Below, piece by piece: positions 1 through 12,489 of a stretch of DNA of 64,000 nucleotides (positions are counted from its first letter, which is position 1; every line of letters starts with the position of its first letter). The position numbers and the translations under genes were made by a program. Source of the stretch: Phytophthora sp. 'mugwort' (taxonomy: Eukaryota > Oomycota > Peronosporomycetes > Peronosporales > Peronosporaceae); the NCBI GenBank assembly GCA_033558025.1, contig JAUCEF010000001.1, forward strand, positions 4,708,531-4,772,530, in the 5' to 3' direction. The notes below the pieces were generated by a model. That model saw only the letters and a program-made list of their open reading frames with translations. It had not been told where the DNA came from and did no database searches.

Positions 1-2
1 GT

Positions 3-839
3 CGAGCGGGCAGAGGCGCGATCCATGATTCAGTGAATGAGACGATTGAGGAGATGCTGGATGGCAAGGATAAGGACGCGCTGAAGAAGCTGGAGGGTGA
101 AGTGAAGGACACGATTACCAGTGCCTCGAATGGAGCGACAGGTGTGGATGTTGACTTCTGGGAGGAGGTGGCACAGCAGATTGAAGTGTACCAGGCTCGT
201 GCTAGGCTGACCGAGCTGCATGAAGAGATGCTGACTAAGCTGGCTGATCTGATGGAAGAGCATGAGATACGTGCTGCCGAGGAGGCTGCGGCTCGTGCGG
301 CTGAAGACGAGATGCATGGTGTGGTGGATGAGAATGGACGTGACGCTGGACGCGAGGCGCGCGAGATGGAGAAGTCCTTTGCTCGCAAGGGTCTGGATGA
401 GGCAGAAGAACGGCTCGACGCGTCGGAAGAGGTGGCGCTTGCTGACTCGAAGGCCGTCCAGCGCTGGAGCGAGAAGTACCAGCCGCGTAAGCCTCGCTAT
501 TTCAACCGCGTCAAGACAGGCTACGACTGGAACAAGTACAACCAGACGCACTATGATCACGACAACCCGCCGCCTAAGGTTGTGCAGGGCTACAAGTTTA
601 ATCTCTTCTACCCAGACCTCATCGACAAGACTACAGCCCCGCATTTCTTCTTGGAAAAGTCCACCTCCGACGAGTTCTGCATCATCCGCTTTTCGGCTGG
701 TCCGCCCTACCAAGATATCGCTTTTAAGATCGTCAACCGCGAGTGGGAATACTCGCATAAGCGCGGCTTCAAGAGCGTATTCGAGCGTGGGATCCTTCAC
801 CTCTATTTCAACTTCAAGCGCCACAGATACCGTCGGTAG
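3..839 (+). CDS. CACTIN: Cactin, C-terminal part (5' end outside window)
   Basis: Cactin is a conserved eukaryotic nuclear protein linked to the spliceosome and to mRNA splicing fidelity. The frame is open from the left edge of the window with no stop, so the true start lies upstream. About 278 residues are visible. The first half is charged and helical (the region of the Cactin mid domain, with a DFWEEV segment). The last ~120 residues carry the hallmark C-terminal Cactin block: KYQPRKPRYFNRV, GYDWNKYNQTHYD, GYKFNLFYPDLID, EFCIIRFSAGPPYQDIAFKI and the terminal HLYFNFKRHRYRR, followed by TAG at 837-839. This domain is among the best conserved in the family and nothing in it looks degenerate. 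The gene is tail to tail with the myosin downstream. The antisense frame across the same bases is a shadow. Confidence 0.93.
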   Translation, partial: RAGRGAIHDSVNETIEEMLDGKDKDALKKLEGEVKDTITSASNGATGVDVDFWEEVAQQIEVYQARARLTELHEEMLTKLADLMEEHEIRAAEEAAARAAEDEMHGVVDENGRDAGREAREMEKSFARKGLDEAEERLDASEEVALADSKAVQRWSEKYQPRKPRYFNRVKTGYDWNKYNQTHYDHDNPPPKVVQGYKFNLFYPDLIDKTTAPHFFLEKSTSDEFCIIRFSAGPPYQDIAFKIVNREWEYSHKRGFKSVFERGILHLYFNFKRHRYRR

Positions 840-1067
840 GAAGACAATACTGTGGAGAAGGTGGAGCAGCGAAGCTGGATCAGAGTTTGGCGTGGCGTTG
901 CGACCATTGAAGAATACACTCAATTTTCAAACAATAGCGGAACGGGTAGAGGATCAATGTACTACAGCGAGACATTTATCCTGCGGTTTGCTTAATGCTT
1001 TCTTGCGCTGAGCCACGTCCGACCCGTCAGTGAGATCCTTCGATATGATCTCCAAGCAACTATTCCC

Positions 1068-1073
1068 AATAAA
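1068..1073 (+). terminator. AATAAA polyadenylation-type signal of the Cactin gene
   Basis: An AATAAA lies about 230 bp after the Cactin stop codon, a plausible 3' UTR distance. Oomycete polyadenylation signals are loosely conserved, so this is suggestive only. Confidence 0.35.
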
Positions 1074-1107
1074 AAGACTGAAACGAGCAATTATGGTCCG
1101 AAGTGAT

Positions 1108-1300
1108 CTTTACTTTTACTACTAGTAGTATTATATTCATAATAATGGTAGTAGTATGTTATTAGTAATACTACTAGTAATGTAATACTATTAGTAGTAC
1201 GTATTAAAAATGCATGTACCATAGTATCATTACTATTTTATCATGCTAAAAAAACAGAATTACGGAATAGTATTGATGAATCGTTTGTATTTTGATGTTT
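1108..1300. repeat. AT-rich, TAC/TAG-triplet low-complexity spacer
   Basis: Between the Cactin 3' end and the myosin 3' end the base composition drops sharply to an A+T-rich stretch built largely from short TAC, TAG, TAT and TAA words (for example repeated ACTACTAGTAG-like words around 1118-1200). No gene is seen. It separates two convergent transcription units. Confidence 0.5.
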
Positions 1301-1479
1301 GATGATGTTCCCTATGTTCATGTTGCTAACCATTTTTTCCTGTATGGACGCGGCCGCGTTGTGGGCCTGCCATCCTATCGACATATACACCACGCACTAT
1401 ACACCTTGCTTCGCTCTCCGCCGTCGTTTCCAGCATGTACGTCAGCTCAGCTCGGCTAACCTGTACGTCGTGTTGTGGC

Positions 1480-4400
1480 TTAGAGCTCAATGCGCTTGCC
1501 GCCGCCACCGCTGCTGTTGCTCGCGTTACTCATGGTGTCGCTTGTTTGGCGACTTTTGTAGCTGCTGTTGCGGTCGTACGACCCACGACGAGAGCGTCCG
1601 CGGTTGCCGCCGTTGTGGTGGTTGCCACCCGTGAGCGACTGTCGAAGCGAGGAATTTCTCACGGCATCACTACCACCGTAAGACTCGCTGCGGTCGTACG
1701 AGCTACGACGAGTGTGACCACCTTCAACGCTTCCCGTGAACGACTGTCTCAAAGATGAGTTACGTCGGTTCTCGCCATTGCTAAACGACTCGGTGCGATC
1801 GTACGAGCTGCGGCGTGACCGGCCCTTGGACTTGCCCGTGCCGTTTGTGTTAGTCTGTTTGGCAGCAGGTGCCAAGCCAGTGAGCGACTGGCGCTGGTGC
1901 TGCTGCTTTGCGTCCTCGAGCATGTCCACGCCGAGCGTCACACTGAAGCTCACGCGCTCGCTGCTGTCCTCAGGCTCACCCTCCATGACGATACCCATAA
2001 CCTTCGCTGGAGACTCGAGAGGGCCATCCTCGCCGGTAGGCTGACGGATGGCTGTGCTTTTCGCAGGAGCGGCGTGCTGAGCAGGGGTTCCAGAAGACGA
2101 ACCCGTACTCGACATTGACGAAGAACGACGGTCCCGGCCCTTGATCACTTCCGCAAACGATAGGCGCTCGCCAACAATCTCAGCCGTAGGTGAGGCGACA
2201 ACGGCAGGCTCCTCTTCAGGCCCAGCACTTGAGATCTCACGGATGTTTACAACACGCGACGACTTAGCACTCTCGTGCGACAATTTCTTCGTTGACAACG
2301 AGTTGGCGCGCTTAATGGGCGTAGCCATCGGCTGGCTCGACGACAGGCTGGTCTCCATGGGAGGTGCTGGTGGCTGCAGTGTCGACAGTGACACACGCAT
2401 GCCCACAATCGGCTCCGAGAGCTCAATGGCCTTGGACGGAGCTGCAATCATCTTGTTAGCTGTCGCCCTAGGCTGCGGCTGCTTTGATGACAGCGCCAGC
2501 TTTGTTAGGCGAGGAACCTCTTCGCGGTGCTTACGGCTCAGCTCAGGGTCTTGACGCAGGATCAGACGAAGACGAGCGTTAGCCTTCGCAAGAGCCATGT
2601 TCTCGCCCTGCAGGTGTTCCGTGTGCTGCTTCAAGTGGTCCACCGTGTGGCGGAGAGCCTGACGCTCATTCAGCGCCTCACTCAACGAGCTCTGCATCAG
2701 CGTAATCTTCTCCATCACACCGGCATGTTGCGCCTTCAGGTTGCGGTGACCCGTCTTGTATCGGGCAAGTTCACTCTTCAACGCTTCGTTCTCGTCCTGT
2801 AGCTTCATGGCACGCTGGTTGGCGGCCGCGAAAGATGCACCATTCACGTAAGCACCACGCTCCATTACCTCCTTCTCCTTGCGGAGCTGCACGCCGAACG
2901 CTTTCAGGTTCGTATTGGCCTCCTTGAGAGCGGCATTCTCGCGACGCAGCTGGTCAATTACCAGGTCAGCATCCTCCAGTGCCTCCTCGCTACGCATGTG
3001 AACAGAGGCACGGGTGCCGTGCTGCGCCTGTTGCTCGAGCTCAATACGAGCCTCACGTTCCTGCTGCAAACGCTTCTTCAGCAGCTGAATCTGGTTCTCC
3101 AGCTTGGCATCCTCCTTCGCCTGCTTCTGCAGAACTGAGAATGCTTTAACAGCCAAGTGCATGCGCACTACGCTCTGCATCGTGCGGATTGCCTTCACCT
3201 TAACAAGGTACTTACGACGGGCAACGAACATCTTGCACACGTTTTGGATCTGAGTAGCACGGTATTCCTCGCGCATTCGCACCAGCAGTTGCTGTGCACG
3301 GTGACGACGCACATACTTCTGCACGCTGATTGCGGCCTTGCGCTGTTTCTTGTAGTGCACCACAGCGCGGTGGCCGCGGTAAACCTTTTGTGCCATGATG
3401 GCGGCTTCCTTGACCTTGTGGAACATCGCCATAGCCATCCACTTCTTCGCGTAACGCTGCAGGACTACAGCCGCGGCGTTGAACTTGCGCGTACGCAATT
3501 CCTCTAGCGCTTCAAGGGCACCCTGGCGGAAAAACACACGCGTCTTGCCGATCTGATACTCACTCTCCTTGCCCGGCATGAGGTGGCTCACGAGCAACTC
3601 ACGAACAGCAGCAGCCGTCTTCTCGTCGTCGCTCGGGTTCTCATCCGCAGTGGCAGTGAGCACAGCAAGCGCTGAGGGCTTGCCGTCCACGGTCGTGGTC
3701 GAGGCCACACCACGGAAACGCTCCAGGAACATCGTCTGCAGCACACGGTTCGGAAACGCCATACGACTAATGCGCACAGCTTCCACCACACCGGCACACT
3801 GCAGCTGCTCCGTCACACGCGGCTTATTGAAAATTAACGGGCTCTTCTTGCCGTTGGGCTTAATGCAACGGATGTAATGCACGTTCGTCCGACGAATGTC
3901 CTCCATGAGGCCATTCAGCTGGCTCTTGAACTGAGTGCCCACCGTGTCCGCCACAATTGAGTTTTTGCGCTTAAGACCGGGGCGTCCACGCGAAGCGTTA
4001 GCCGCAGCCGCTGCATTCGTACCGGGAATACCAGTCATCGCATCACCCACGTGCTCATCTGGGAACAGCTTCTTAATAAACGGCGCCTTTGACTTCTTAA
4101 TCAGAAGGATCAAGTCATTCTGCAGCGCGTCCGTGTTCTTGATCAGGAACCCCGTTGTGTCGTACTGCACAGGACCGGCATAGTGCTTGATCACGAACGC
4201 GTCGCGCGCGAAACGCGGGCATTCGAACCGGTCGTTGTCACTGTAATGCGCCTTCAACTTGTTGGCAAACGCTGCATCGCTACCCTTAGGGCGCATACAC
4301 TCTTCATTTAGCAGCGACAGCACACCGAAACGGCCTTCGAGTAGCGACAAGACATTGACGTTATCAGCGAACTCGATGCGCGTCCAGGGAATGCCCTCGT

Positions 4401-6168
4401 CCTCGTATTCCTGCTGGATGGACTTGAACACGTCTTGAGTAAACTTCTGCTGCAGTTTTTCGTTGGCATAGTTGATGCACAACTGTTCGAACGAGTTCTT
4501 CTCAAAGATTTCGAACCCGAAGATATCCAGGATACAAATCTTGTGGGCCACATCCGTATGCAGCGCGCTCGTCGACATGTTCACACGGTGAATCAACCAC
4601 GAGAACATGTGCGAGTACAATGCAACACCCAGAGCCGTACGGGCTCCCTCAGCTTGCGATACGTTTAGCGGTACCTCATAAGTCTCCGTTACAGCCGTCA
4701 TTTCACGCGTGCAAAGTGCCGTGTGAAGCTGGTTGTCGTCAAACTCCAGCAACTGCGACACCAGCTCGCTTACGTGCTGGTTCTCAGGCGTGCCCGTGAG
4801 CTGCGATGCATCATCATTGCCAGGCATTGGCTCGAACTGCAGACGCGACAGGTGCAGAATAGCCGCCACGACCTTGAAGATGCTCATCTGGTCCTCCTTA
4901 GAAACGCTCATTGTCTCCAGACACGACACAGTCTGCTGGAAGCGCTCGGCATCCTTCAAACCATCGCTAACGTCAATATCATTGGCCAGATCTTCCTCAT
5001 GCGGCTTAATGAACGGGAAATCCTTGGCTTGCATGCCCGTGACCTTCACTTCTGTGGTGACCATTTCGGGGGCAGCAAGCAATTGGTAAAAAATGTGGTA
5101 GTTCCGCTCACCCAAACCTTGGAGCGATACACGCGACTTCTCGAGCAGATACGTGCGAGAGCGAGCACCAATCAACTGACCCAGTGTGTCGAACTGCAGC
5201 TCCGAGAATTTACCAAATCGACTTGAGTTGTCGTTTCGTGAGGTTTTGGCGTTACCGAAAGACTCCATCAGCGGATTAGCGTCCAGTACACGCTCAATGA
5301 TACTAGCCTCCTTGGCCTGAGCGTCCGAGGTGGAGTGACTGCCCGCCGATGCCAAGTGGGACATCAAAATCTTGGTCGTCTCCGTCTTACCGGCTCCGGA
5401 TTCACCACTGACCAGAATACTCTGGTCCTCCCCGAAGACCCGCATGTGCTGGAAGGCACCGGCACTCGTGGCGTACACATGGGGCGGCAGCTCGCTACGG
5501 TCCCGCTCAAGGTATTGTTCCTGAAGCTCCTTGGTGTAAATATCGAGCCAAGAGTACTAAAGCACAGGTTACAGGTTACAGTTAGATCTCAGGTTGAGGT
5601 ACACGACGTAGAGTGGGACGAACTGGCCACGTACTGGGTTAACAGCAATGCAAATGGCGCCAGTATATGTGTAGGGGATTTGCCGCAGGAAGCGGTGCTT
5701 GAGGTTGAATAGGATGGCAGGCTCGTGCAGGTAGTTAAGGCTCACCATGTCGGCGCAGCCGTCCTCGGACGTAAGCGCGTTCTGTAGCAGCATCGTGGAT
5801 TTCTGTACGCGGCATTAGGTGGAATAAAAGATCGCAATAAACGTGAGATGGGTTCACAACGTGGCAAATCGATGGACAAGCGCGGACGTACGTCGATTTT
5901 GCGGATGGATCCGGCCTCGGGTTGCTTGTCGGCATTCTCCTCGGTCGAGTCACCCTCGATCACCACCTCAACCGTGGTCTCGCTCACGACGTGGCCCTTG
6001 GTGATGGTGGCCTCCACCCAGCTCACCTCCGAGTCGGGCACATAGATCTAATGGTCCCAAAAGACAACTCACGATTAGTCAACATAGTTTGGTCATTTAG
6101 CTTAAAGCGACAGGGTTTCGCTTTCTGTCTAAAGCAAGTTGGCGCACCTTGGTCTGTTGGTCTTCCAT
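1480..6168 (-). CDS. Myosin heavy chain with IQ neck, coiled coil and Ser/Arg-rich tail (four exons)
   Basis: Actin-based motor ATPase of the cytoplasm. I read four exons with GT-AG introns: 6168-6148 (MEDQQTK), 6047-5892, 5802-5635 and 5556-1480. Introns are 100, 89 and 78 bp with donors GTGCGC, GTACGT and GTACGT. The spliced frame gives about 1473 residues. In order: an SH3-like N-terminus (IYVPDSEVSWVEA), the motor start (DMVSLNYLHEPAILFNLKHR), the AVNP junction, the P-loop GESGAGKT near residue 166, switch I NDNSSRFGKF near 223, switch II DIFGFEIFEKNSFEQ, the actin-binding segment and NVHYIRCIKPN. About six IQ-type repeats follow the motor, then a coiled coil and a ~350-residue low-complexity tail with repeated RRxSYDR motifs. 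No globular DIL or MyTH4 tail is visible, so the class is uncertain. The motor is fully conserved and the gene looks functional. The exon-1 call rests on frame and splice sites only. Confidence 0.9.
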
Positions 6169-7832
6169 GGTTGACGGATGGACGGACGCGGCACAAGAGG
6201 GGAAAGGAAGGAGGTGGCAGCTGGTTGGAATTAGCAGACCGGCCTCACTTGGGCACTCTCTTGTGTCTATGCCGGGCTGTGCGCTCTGGTCGTCTTCCCC
6301 GCAAAAGTGGCTATGGCGCTGGGGATTGCAAAGCCCCGCTTGGAGCGGCCGAGCGGCCTTCCCCTAGGCCGCCCTCTGTCGACGCTCTCTCCTCTCCAGA
6401 GAAAAATCTCGCCCCCGCGCAAACCGATCGCCTGGTCTGTCCCGTCTGCCCCCAACATGGTTTAGCTTGCTTTTAGTATGTTACTGGAAGATGTGCGCGC
6501 TTGTTTCTACTCCACTCGAGAAATTCGCAAAACGCGGTGCGAAGAAAATTGAAAAGGCGACACGTTAAACTCCGACAACAGGACAAGACGCGGTGCGGAA
6601 TTATTCCGGCTAAGTGCGAAACTGTCCACTTCAACGAATGGCGCATCACGCAAGCCATATCTGTTATCACAAGTGTGGTGTTTTGTACACAAAGTAAGCC
6701 ATCTGAGCGACCCAGCTGGCCGAATAACGACAAGCATAACCGCCTGAAACCGCGGCAGCACGGACCTGCTGACGCAGCACGATCAAACCGTCGACAAGGT
6801 GTCTTGGTGTGCCTTGCTTTCGCCGGCGCTGCCGCCACTGGCGGCCCGCCACATTGGCGACCACTTGAAGTTGGCTGCAACCTCGAGGGCAGCGCCGGGG
6901 AGACGCACAGTCACCTACCCACATGAATCAGGGCCGTGCTGGCTGCCGCCTGAGTCAGCTGGCTGCCGCCTTGCCGCGGTCACGAGCATGTTCGTCAGGT
7001 AGTAATACAAGGCATCGCCGGCGCTTGCACTTCGGCGCGCTGGCCCCTCCGCTCTGGCCGCGGCAGGTAACAAGGGCAACCTCTACAATAACTTACTATG
7101 GTACAGTATGTGCATTTTGGAGTCGCCCCCGCGTCAAAGACGTGCCAAGAGGCAGAGGGACCATTGTCACACCGATGGTGATGACGGGCGAGAGTTGTGT
7201 CAGCTGTGTCTCTTCTTGCTAAGCTTCAACGCCTGCATAATGTGCAGTGCACATTGAAGACGCCTTCATTTACCGCTCGAAGATCGCCGCCGCCAAGCGC
7301 ACAGCTGCATGAGCGAGCGTGGGAAGGCTTTGCTGGCACGGAGCGCGTTGGTACCCATGACCTCGAATGTCGGAACATTCTCGAACAGAATGCGCTGCCG
7401 TCGTGCATAACGCGGAGCCTCGGCCTGCATTGCGGCTGCGCGAATGAAGACACCAAGTATCCATTATTTTCGTGCACAGCCAGCGCACACATGGCTACCT
7501 CCAATGTAACAGAGAGCGGTCACCGTAGCGGTGATCGACACCTTCGCTCCAAGTTTTGGAGCCGGGCAGGCTGACGGCGCCGGGCTGGAAACCCTGCAAG
7601 TTCTACCAATAGCGCCCGCTACAGGGTGACATCCACCACTTTGTATCGCAGCGTGCGTGGTTTCGGATGGCGGGGCTTGAACCGAGGCTGCTGGATTAAT
7701 CGCACCGGGATAGATGTCGATTTCTCACACCAGCTGGAGCTGAACACTTGAAGCGGGCGGCGCCGGTGCGCCGTGTTCAGGTTCAGCAGCTCCACTGGAG
7801 CCTCCAGCCCTCCCCTACCAACTGCCACGTAG
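6169..7832. other. GC-rich intergenic stretch, no gene seen
   Basis: Upstream of the myosin start. Open frames on both strands are short, arginine/alanine-rich and without recognisable domains. It presumably contains the myosin promoter (start at 6168, minus strand), but no core element can be assigned with confidence. Confidence 0.4.
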
Positions 7833-8269
7833 CTAATAGCGTGTGCTCCTCACGCCCCACAGTGGGCCACCCGGCAACGCAACGACTGTTGCTCGACTGG
7901 CACTCGAACAAGCACGTCGCAACGAAGCACCACCAAGCGAAGCGAGTGTGCTTCTTCGACGTGACGACCGGAGCGCGTCCAGTTGCAGGGAGAGACGCTC
8001 GGCTGCCTGGCGGTTCACGTCCAGCAGCTTCTCCAGCGCGATCTCGTTCGCGACGTCCAGCATTTTCTTTACAAAAATTTGAGCTCGTCTTTCCCGAAAA
8101 ATTGCGACGTAACGGGACTTTTGCTGCGACGTGATCGTGGCAAATTTCCTTTCCAACATGAGCATCGTGCTGCCAGTGAGTGCATGCTCATGTAGTCTGA
8201 CTCGCTTGTATTCTCCAAAACTTTTGGATCGAAAGAGACAAGCGGGGCCGTAGAGCCGCAGGTGATCAA
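7833..8269 (-). pseudogene. Unrecognised broken reading frame
   Basis: Two overlapping minus-strand frames (8269 to about 8165, then 8165 to 7833) form one plausible but frameshifted peptide. The second part contains a well-composed helical stretch (for example SRYVAIFRERRAQIFVKKML and ALEKLLDVNRQAAERLSLQ). It then runs into arginine-rich low-quality sequence. I do not recognise the family. It could be a decayed host gene or part of the material flanking the Crypton to its right. Confidence 0.25.
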
Positions 8270-8951
8270 TACTTCGCAGGAAACGCTTGGCCGTTGTTCA
8301 GAGAAGAATTGTACACAGTATTGTGCATTTATTAGCTCGGTCTGATGATACGTACCGTCACCACTGCGCCTCGTTTTGGGTGCGACTCGCAGCAGTTAGC
8401 GCTAAGATATTCGCGACTCTCATTCCCGAAATTGATATGCCAACTTGCGCTGTGCTCGTCCAGGAAAACACACTGCGATCGCTTTTTGGGGGGCAAAACA
8501 CCCGCGTTCTCTTTAATGTTGTAAGCAAGTGAAGATTCGCTCAGATCCGCGCGACCGCGACGAACCGTCGCATGATAGCAACCGCTGGAGCTGGCGCAAT
8601 CATACGTGTATCGTGGAATGCTGGGTGCGGCAGGAAGGCGAGTGAGGAATGCAGTGCAGGCATGGGAGTCTAATGCCGGTCGCCAAGCGCAACGCGATAG
8701 GCTAGGGCTACGCTGTCAACCCCGGCGATCGGCTGCGGGTGTCGAGTATCTACTTGCCGATGCGTCACATGAAATTGTCAGAGCACGTGCAAAATGTACT
8801 GTATAAATATCAACGAGTTGTACAACCGAGTGTGCAACTGCCCTCTTATTGGTTGAAAACATTCCTTGTTGCTGTAGTGAGCGGTTGTCTACACACGCAG
8901 ACATGGATGCCCGCCGCGCTTTTATTATTGCGCAGGGCTATTAGAATATTA

Positions 8952-10825
8952 TTACTGAGAGCTGCCTACCGTATACTGAATAAACTTTGTCAATCGCTGT
9001 ATCACTAGTGAAGCCTGAGCGAACCAGATTGACACTACGTCCCAAAAGACCTCCCGCCGCGAGTACGCAAATTTGTTTACCCCTCGCTCAATGGCTGCGA
9101 AGTCCTTCGCTGGTTTCAATCCACCACACCCCACTTGATACTCGTGCCAAAGCTCATACAGATTTTTTGGCCGCTTCGAGAGCCTAACCAGCGACACACG
9201 CTGGGAATTTCGTGTACTTGATTGGCACTGCGGTGCATCTTCCGAAACAGTGTTTTTCGAAAAGTGGGCTGGATTACCAGTCGTCTCAGTATTGCCTGAG
9301 TTTTTTGCTGTTCGCGCTGATGTTCACGCCGCGATAACAAACTTCATTCACCACTTCTGTCATGTATCGGCGCACTGCAGTTATCTGAGAGTGGGGAGCT
9401 GCAAATTCACGGCGTGTGCCTTATCCCCCTATTGACCCTCCTGTGCGTGACCGCTGAGTGCTTGTTTCAATTGCTTGTTCTGTGACCTCGTTACTGCTGA
9501 TGGGGACAAGATTGAGCTGCGATCCATCACCAGTCACATAAGATTCATCACGCTGGACTGGGTTCACATTTGAGCTACCCCCTGCATTTGTATAAACAGA
9601 CATAACTTTTGCTTCAGTTTTGTCGGCAGCAGCGCATGCTTGTAGGTTTCGTGTGGTTCTAGCGCCGCCCATAGCAACGGCAGCGCCAGCGTAGTTGCAA
9701 TTGATTCACCCATTAGCTGTTTTACCCTCGGTGCAATCTGATCAGAAAGTAGATTTGGTGCGACACCGCCAATTCCATTTTTTAACGTATAAAAGCACGG
9801 ACCTGCTGGTCCCGTCAGAGCTGCAGCGGTCGATGCATTGGGATATGGCTGCGTGTTGTCAATGTATACATCCACTACGCCTTTGCGCATCCGCCAGCGA
9901 CCTCGTCGGTTTACGAAATCTTTTGAAATACCACTGCGAGTAGCATACTAGCTGCTCCCTTGCGAAGGCTGTGGGTTCCCAGCTTTCCCGCTTTCAACTT
10001 CTTAAAAATGCTTGGCTTTTCACCATACTCTCCAAAACCCGTCTGACAGCGCGATCACTATCTTTTGGGTTACCATGTACGAAGTCCGACCTCACAATGT
10101 TCGCCGTCGATTTGATGTACAAAATTAAATTGAGCAGAGGACACATTTTGGGGTCCATATTACCAAGTATAATTTGCTCCGGGGCCTCGCGCTCTTCTTG
10201 TATGTTTTTGGACCACCACATTTGAAAAAGAAGCGTCGATAGGTATTGAACGTTGGGCGAGAATTTGCTGAACTGCAGCTTCATCATGTCATCGATACGA
10301 GCGCAAATGTGCCATTGAAGAGATAGTACACTTCCTACCATATACGCTCTGTCATTAGTTACCCATTGCGCTCATATAAGCTGCAAGTTATTCATGAACT
10401 CGTCAAAGTCCACAGAGCGACATGCTTTGTTCTCAGCCGCCTCTCGTCGGACCTCGAACTTCTTCACCTTCTTGATTAACTTATTGACAGCATCAGAGCG
10501 GGTGGGATTGGCGCGTTCGTGACTGGATCCCACGTTGAGTTGATTCGCGGCATGAATGGTGAGATTGCTTTCTTAGAGAACTCTACCGTGCTTAACCGAC
10601 GATAAACAGGCCGCATATCTTCGGATGGAACTGGATCTCGTACGCCTGCTGGTTCATCCAGCGGCACAAGTGGCTTGGTGTTATCTGCAGTAGCTCCTCT
10701 ATGGTGAACACACAGTCGCTGCTATACTCCACGTTGTCCTTGAAGGACATGAGCCTCACGATCTCGGGCTTGTAGCGACTTGTCATGGTGCTGGGCTTTT
10801 GCGAAATGCTTCTGCTACCCTCCAC
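8952..10825 (-). pseudogene. Crypton-type tyrosine-recombinase transposon, decayed
   Basis: Read on the minus strand from 10825 toward 8952, successive frames join into one protein. It has an N-terminal segment (YKPEIVRLMSFKDNVEYSSD, ending in SKKAISPFMPRINSTWDPVT), a middle block (LQWHICARIDDMMKLQFSKF, SDFVHGNPKDSD), then the recombinase core GTHSLRKGAA followed by RRGRWRMRKG and DVYIDNTQPYPN. HxLR plus a downstream GRW block is the tyrosine-recombinase signature of Cryptons (DUF3504-like). The C-terminal part (LYELWHEYQVGCGGLKPAKD, FAYSRREVFWDVV) resembles the GCR1_C-like DNA-binding domain attached to some Crypton recombinases. Frameshifts at about 9950 (between KGAA and YATRSG), near 9990 and near 9190, plus a stop after QAFLRS, make it inactive. 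The family call is from motif memory. Confidence 0.68.
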
Positions 10826-12420
10826 AGTAATGCAGTAACATAGATTTTGTAATGGTGCTCTACACCGCGCCGTTTAGCAACCGTGACTGGCTTTCTGTTA
10901 AGAAATTGGGTTGCAGAACAGCTCGGCACCTGCTACAGTTCGCGCTACCTCAGTTGCTAACAGCACACCACCTTTTTGATACAGTATCAGCAAGAATCCT
11001 GGTCAATACTGAGCAACCAGCCAATCAATGATCAGCGATCCGAGAAATACAACCCGGGTTGCAAATGGCCAGTAATGTAGGCGTGTTGGCCGATAATCTC
11101 GACGTTCTTAATTCAAATATCACTACAAGGGTCGCAGTTTGTGCTCAATATTCAACGGCACGCTCACCGAACTCCCTCGAATAGAAGACCCGTCCCGACT
11201 ATAATCTTCTGACCAAGTCACTAAAAACTACCGTAGTTATCGGGCAAATGCGACAACAAAGCCTATTTTTATGACTGCGTGGACGTTTACCTCAGCATTA
11301 TGTTCGTCTTCGTCAAGAGTGTTAACCTCTGGTAACGGACGTAGATATGTCTCAATGAGACACAGGGCTGGCAGCATCACAAAACGTGCAGGACGGATGT
11401 CATCACAACGAATCAATTAAAACCTTAACGAGGGTTTTTATCGACTTGGCTTCGGCTGGGAAACAGTGGGCACTGGGCACAATAATTACGGTATACAGCA
11501 ATATGCTTCCTTAGGGAGTGGCACAAACTTATACAGGTAAGCTGCAAGTAGTTTCACGCTCCGATAACAGTACTGACTTAGTAGCTAGTGACCACTTCAA
11601 CAACCCATTACTATCGTGCTAGTCAGATTTCGCCAATCAGAGCTTCGAAACCGAGCCATTGGGAAATCGAAGTCAGTGTGTGACGTATGGAAGGGGCATG
11701 TCCGTTTACCAAGTACACCTCGTTATTCAATTCGATCCAGGCGGCGCATCAATAGTGACTCTCCTTCGCTGACCCTTCCAGAAGCGCGCCCACCTGACCA
11801 AGCTGCAAGCGCTGCAGACTCGCGCCTTGCCGCCACAAGCTACCGATTGCTACGTACAATGAGCTGAGTGTGTGGGCTCACGCAGAGGGTCGCTCGCAAA
11901 CAAGCCATCCAAAGGAGTCGATTATCCGGGCGCTAAAGTCGGAAGGCAGGCTGCGCAGCTACCGGACGACAGCCTGCAGCGCCGAAGGGTTCGGCAAGCT
12001 ATCAGCTTCTACTTGACCAGTGCATGGTTAAGTGCATCATTGCCAGCGAAAGCTGGGACGTATCGCTTTCTGTAAGCATGCTCATAGCTCAAACGAAGAA
12101 GGCTTTGCGTCGGCTAAATGTCCTGCCGAAGTCGTGGCCTCATCTCGAACGGGCATGGATTCGCAACCCTATTCCTATACAGATATGGATGAAACGGGTG
12201 TTTCTTCAACAATGCGCCACAGCTCGCTTTGCGTCGCTTCTACTCCCTTGAAACAATACAACGCGCGAATCGCATTAGCCGTGTCCACCAATGCTGGTTA
12301 TTTTCGGAACCAGTACCGATTTGCCACTATCGTCTCGAAAGCAGTATCTGTTCCAAAACCAGAACCAACACAGGACGCTCCTCGAATACGACTAAAATTA
12401 TTTTAGCGAAATATATTCTA
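10826..12420. other. No gene or element recognised
   Basis: A mixed-composition stretch with only short random frames. It lies between the Crypton and the Gypsy gag remnant and may include the lost 5' LTR region of that Gypsy, but I could not find a second copy of the 3' LTR start (TGTAACGGGG) here. Confidence 0.4.
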
Positions 12421-12489
12421 GTTGTCGATCAAGAAACTGAGAGACATGATGCTTCGCATCCTGGGCTCAGCTGTGTGAACAGTTTAGAG

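Noticed and set aside
30..923. A 297-codon minus-strand frame over the Cactin gene
   Set aside because: It is antisense to a strongly conserved protein and has no domain; a shadow frame from GC-rich codon use.
1299..2554. Several plus-strand frames over the myosin tail
   Set aside because: They lie opposite conserved or repetitive myosin coding sequence and show no independent domain.
7500..7820. Large inverted repeat around 7,735-7,800
   Set aside because: AGCTGGAGCTGAACA and its neighbour pair only partly, with interruptions; not clearly above chance.
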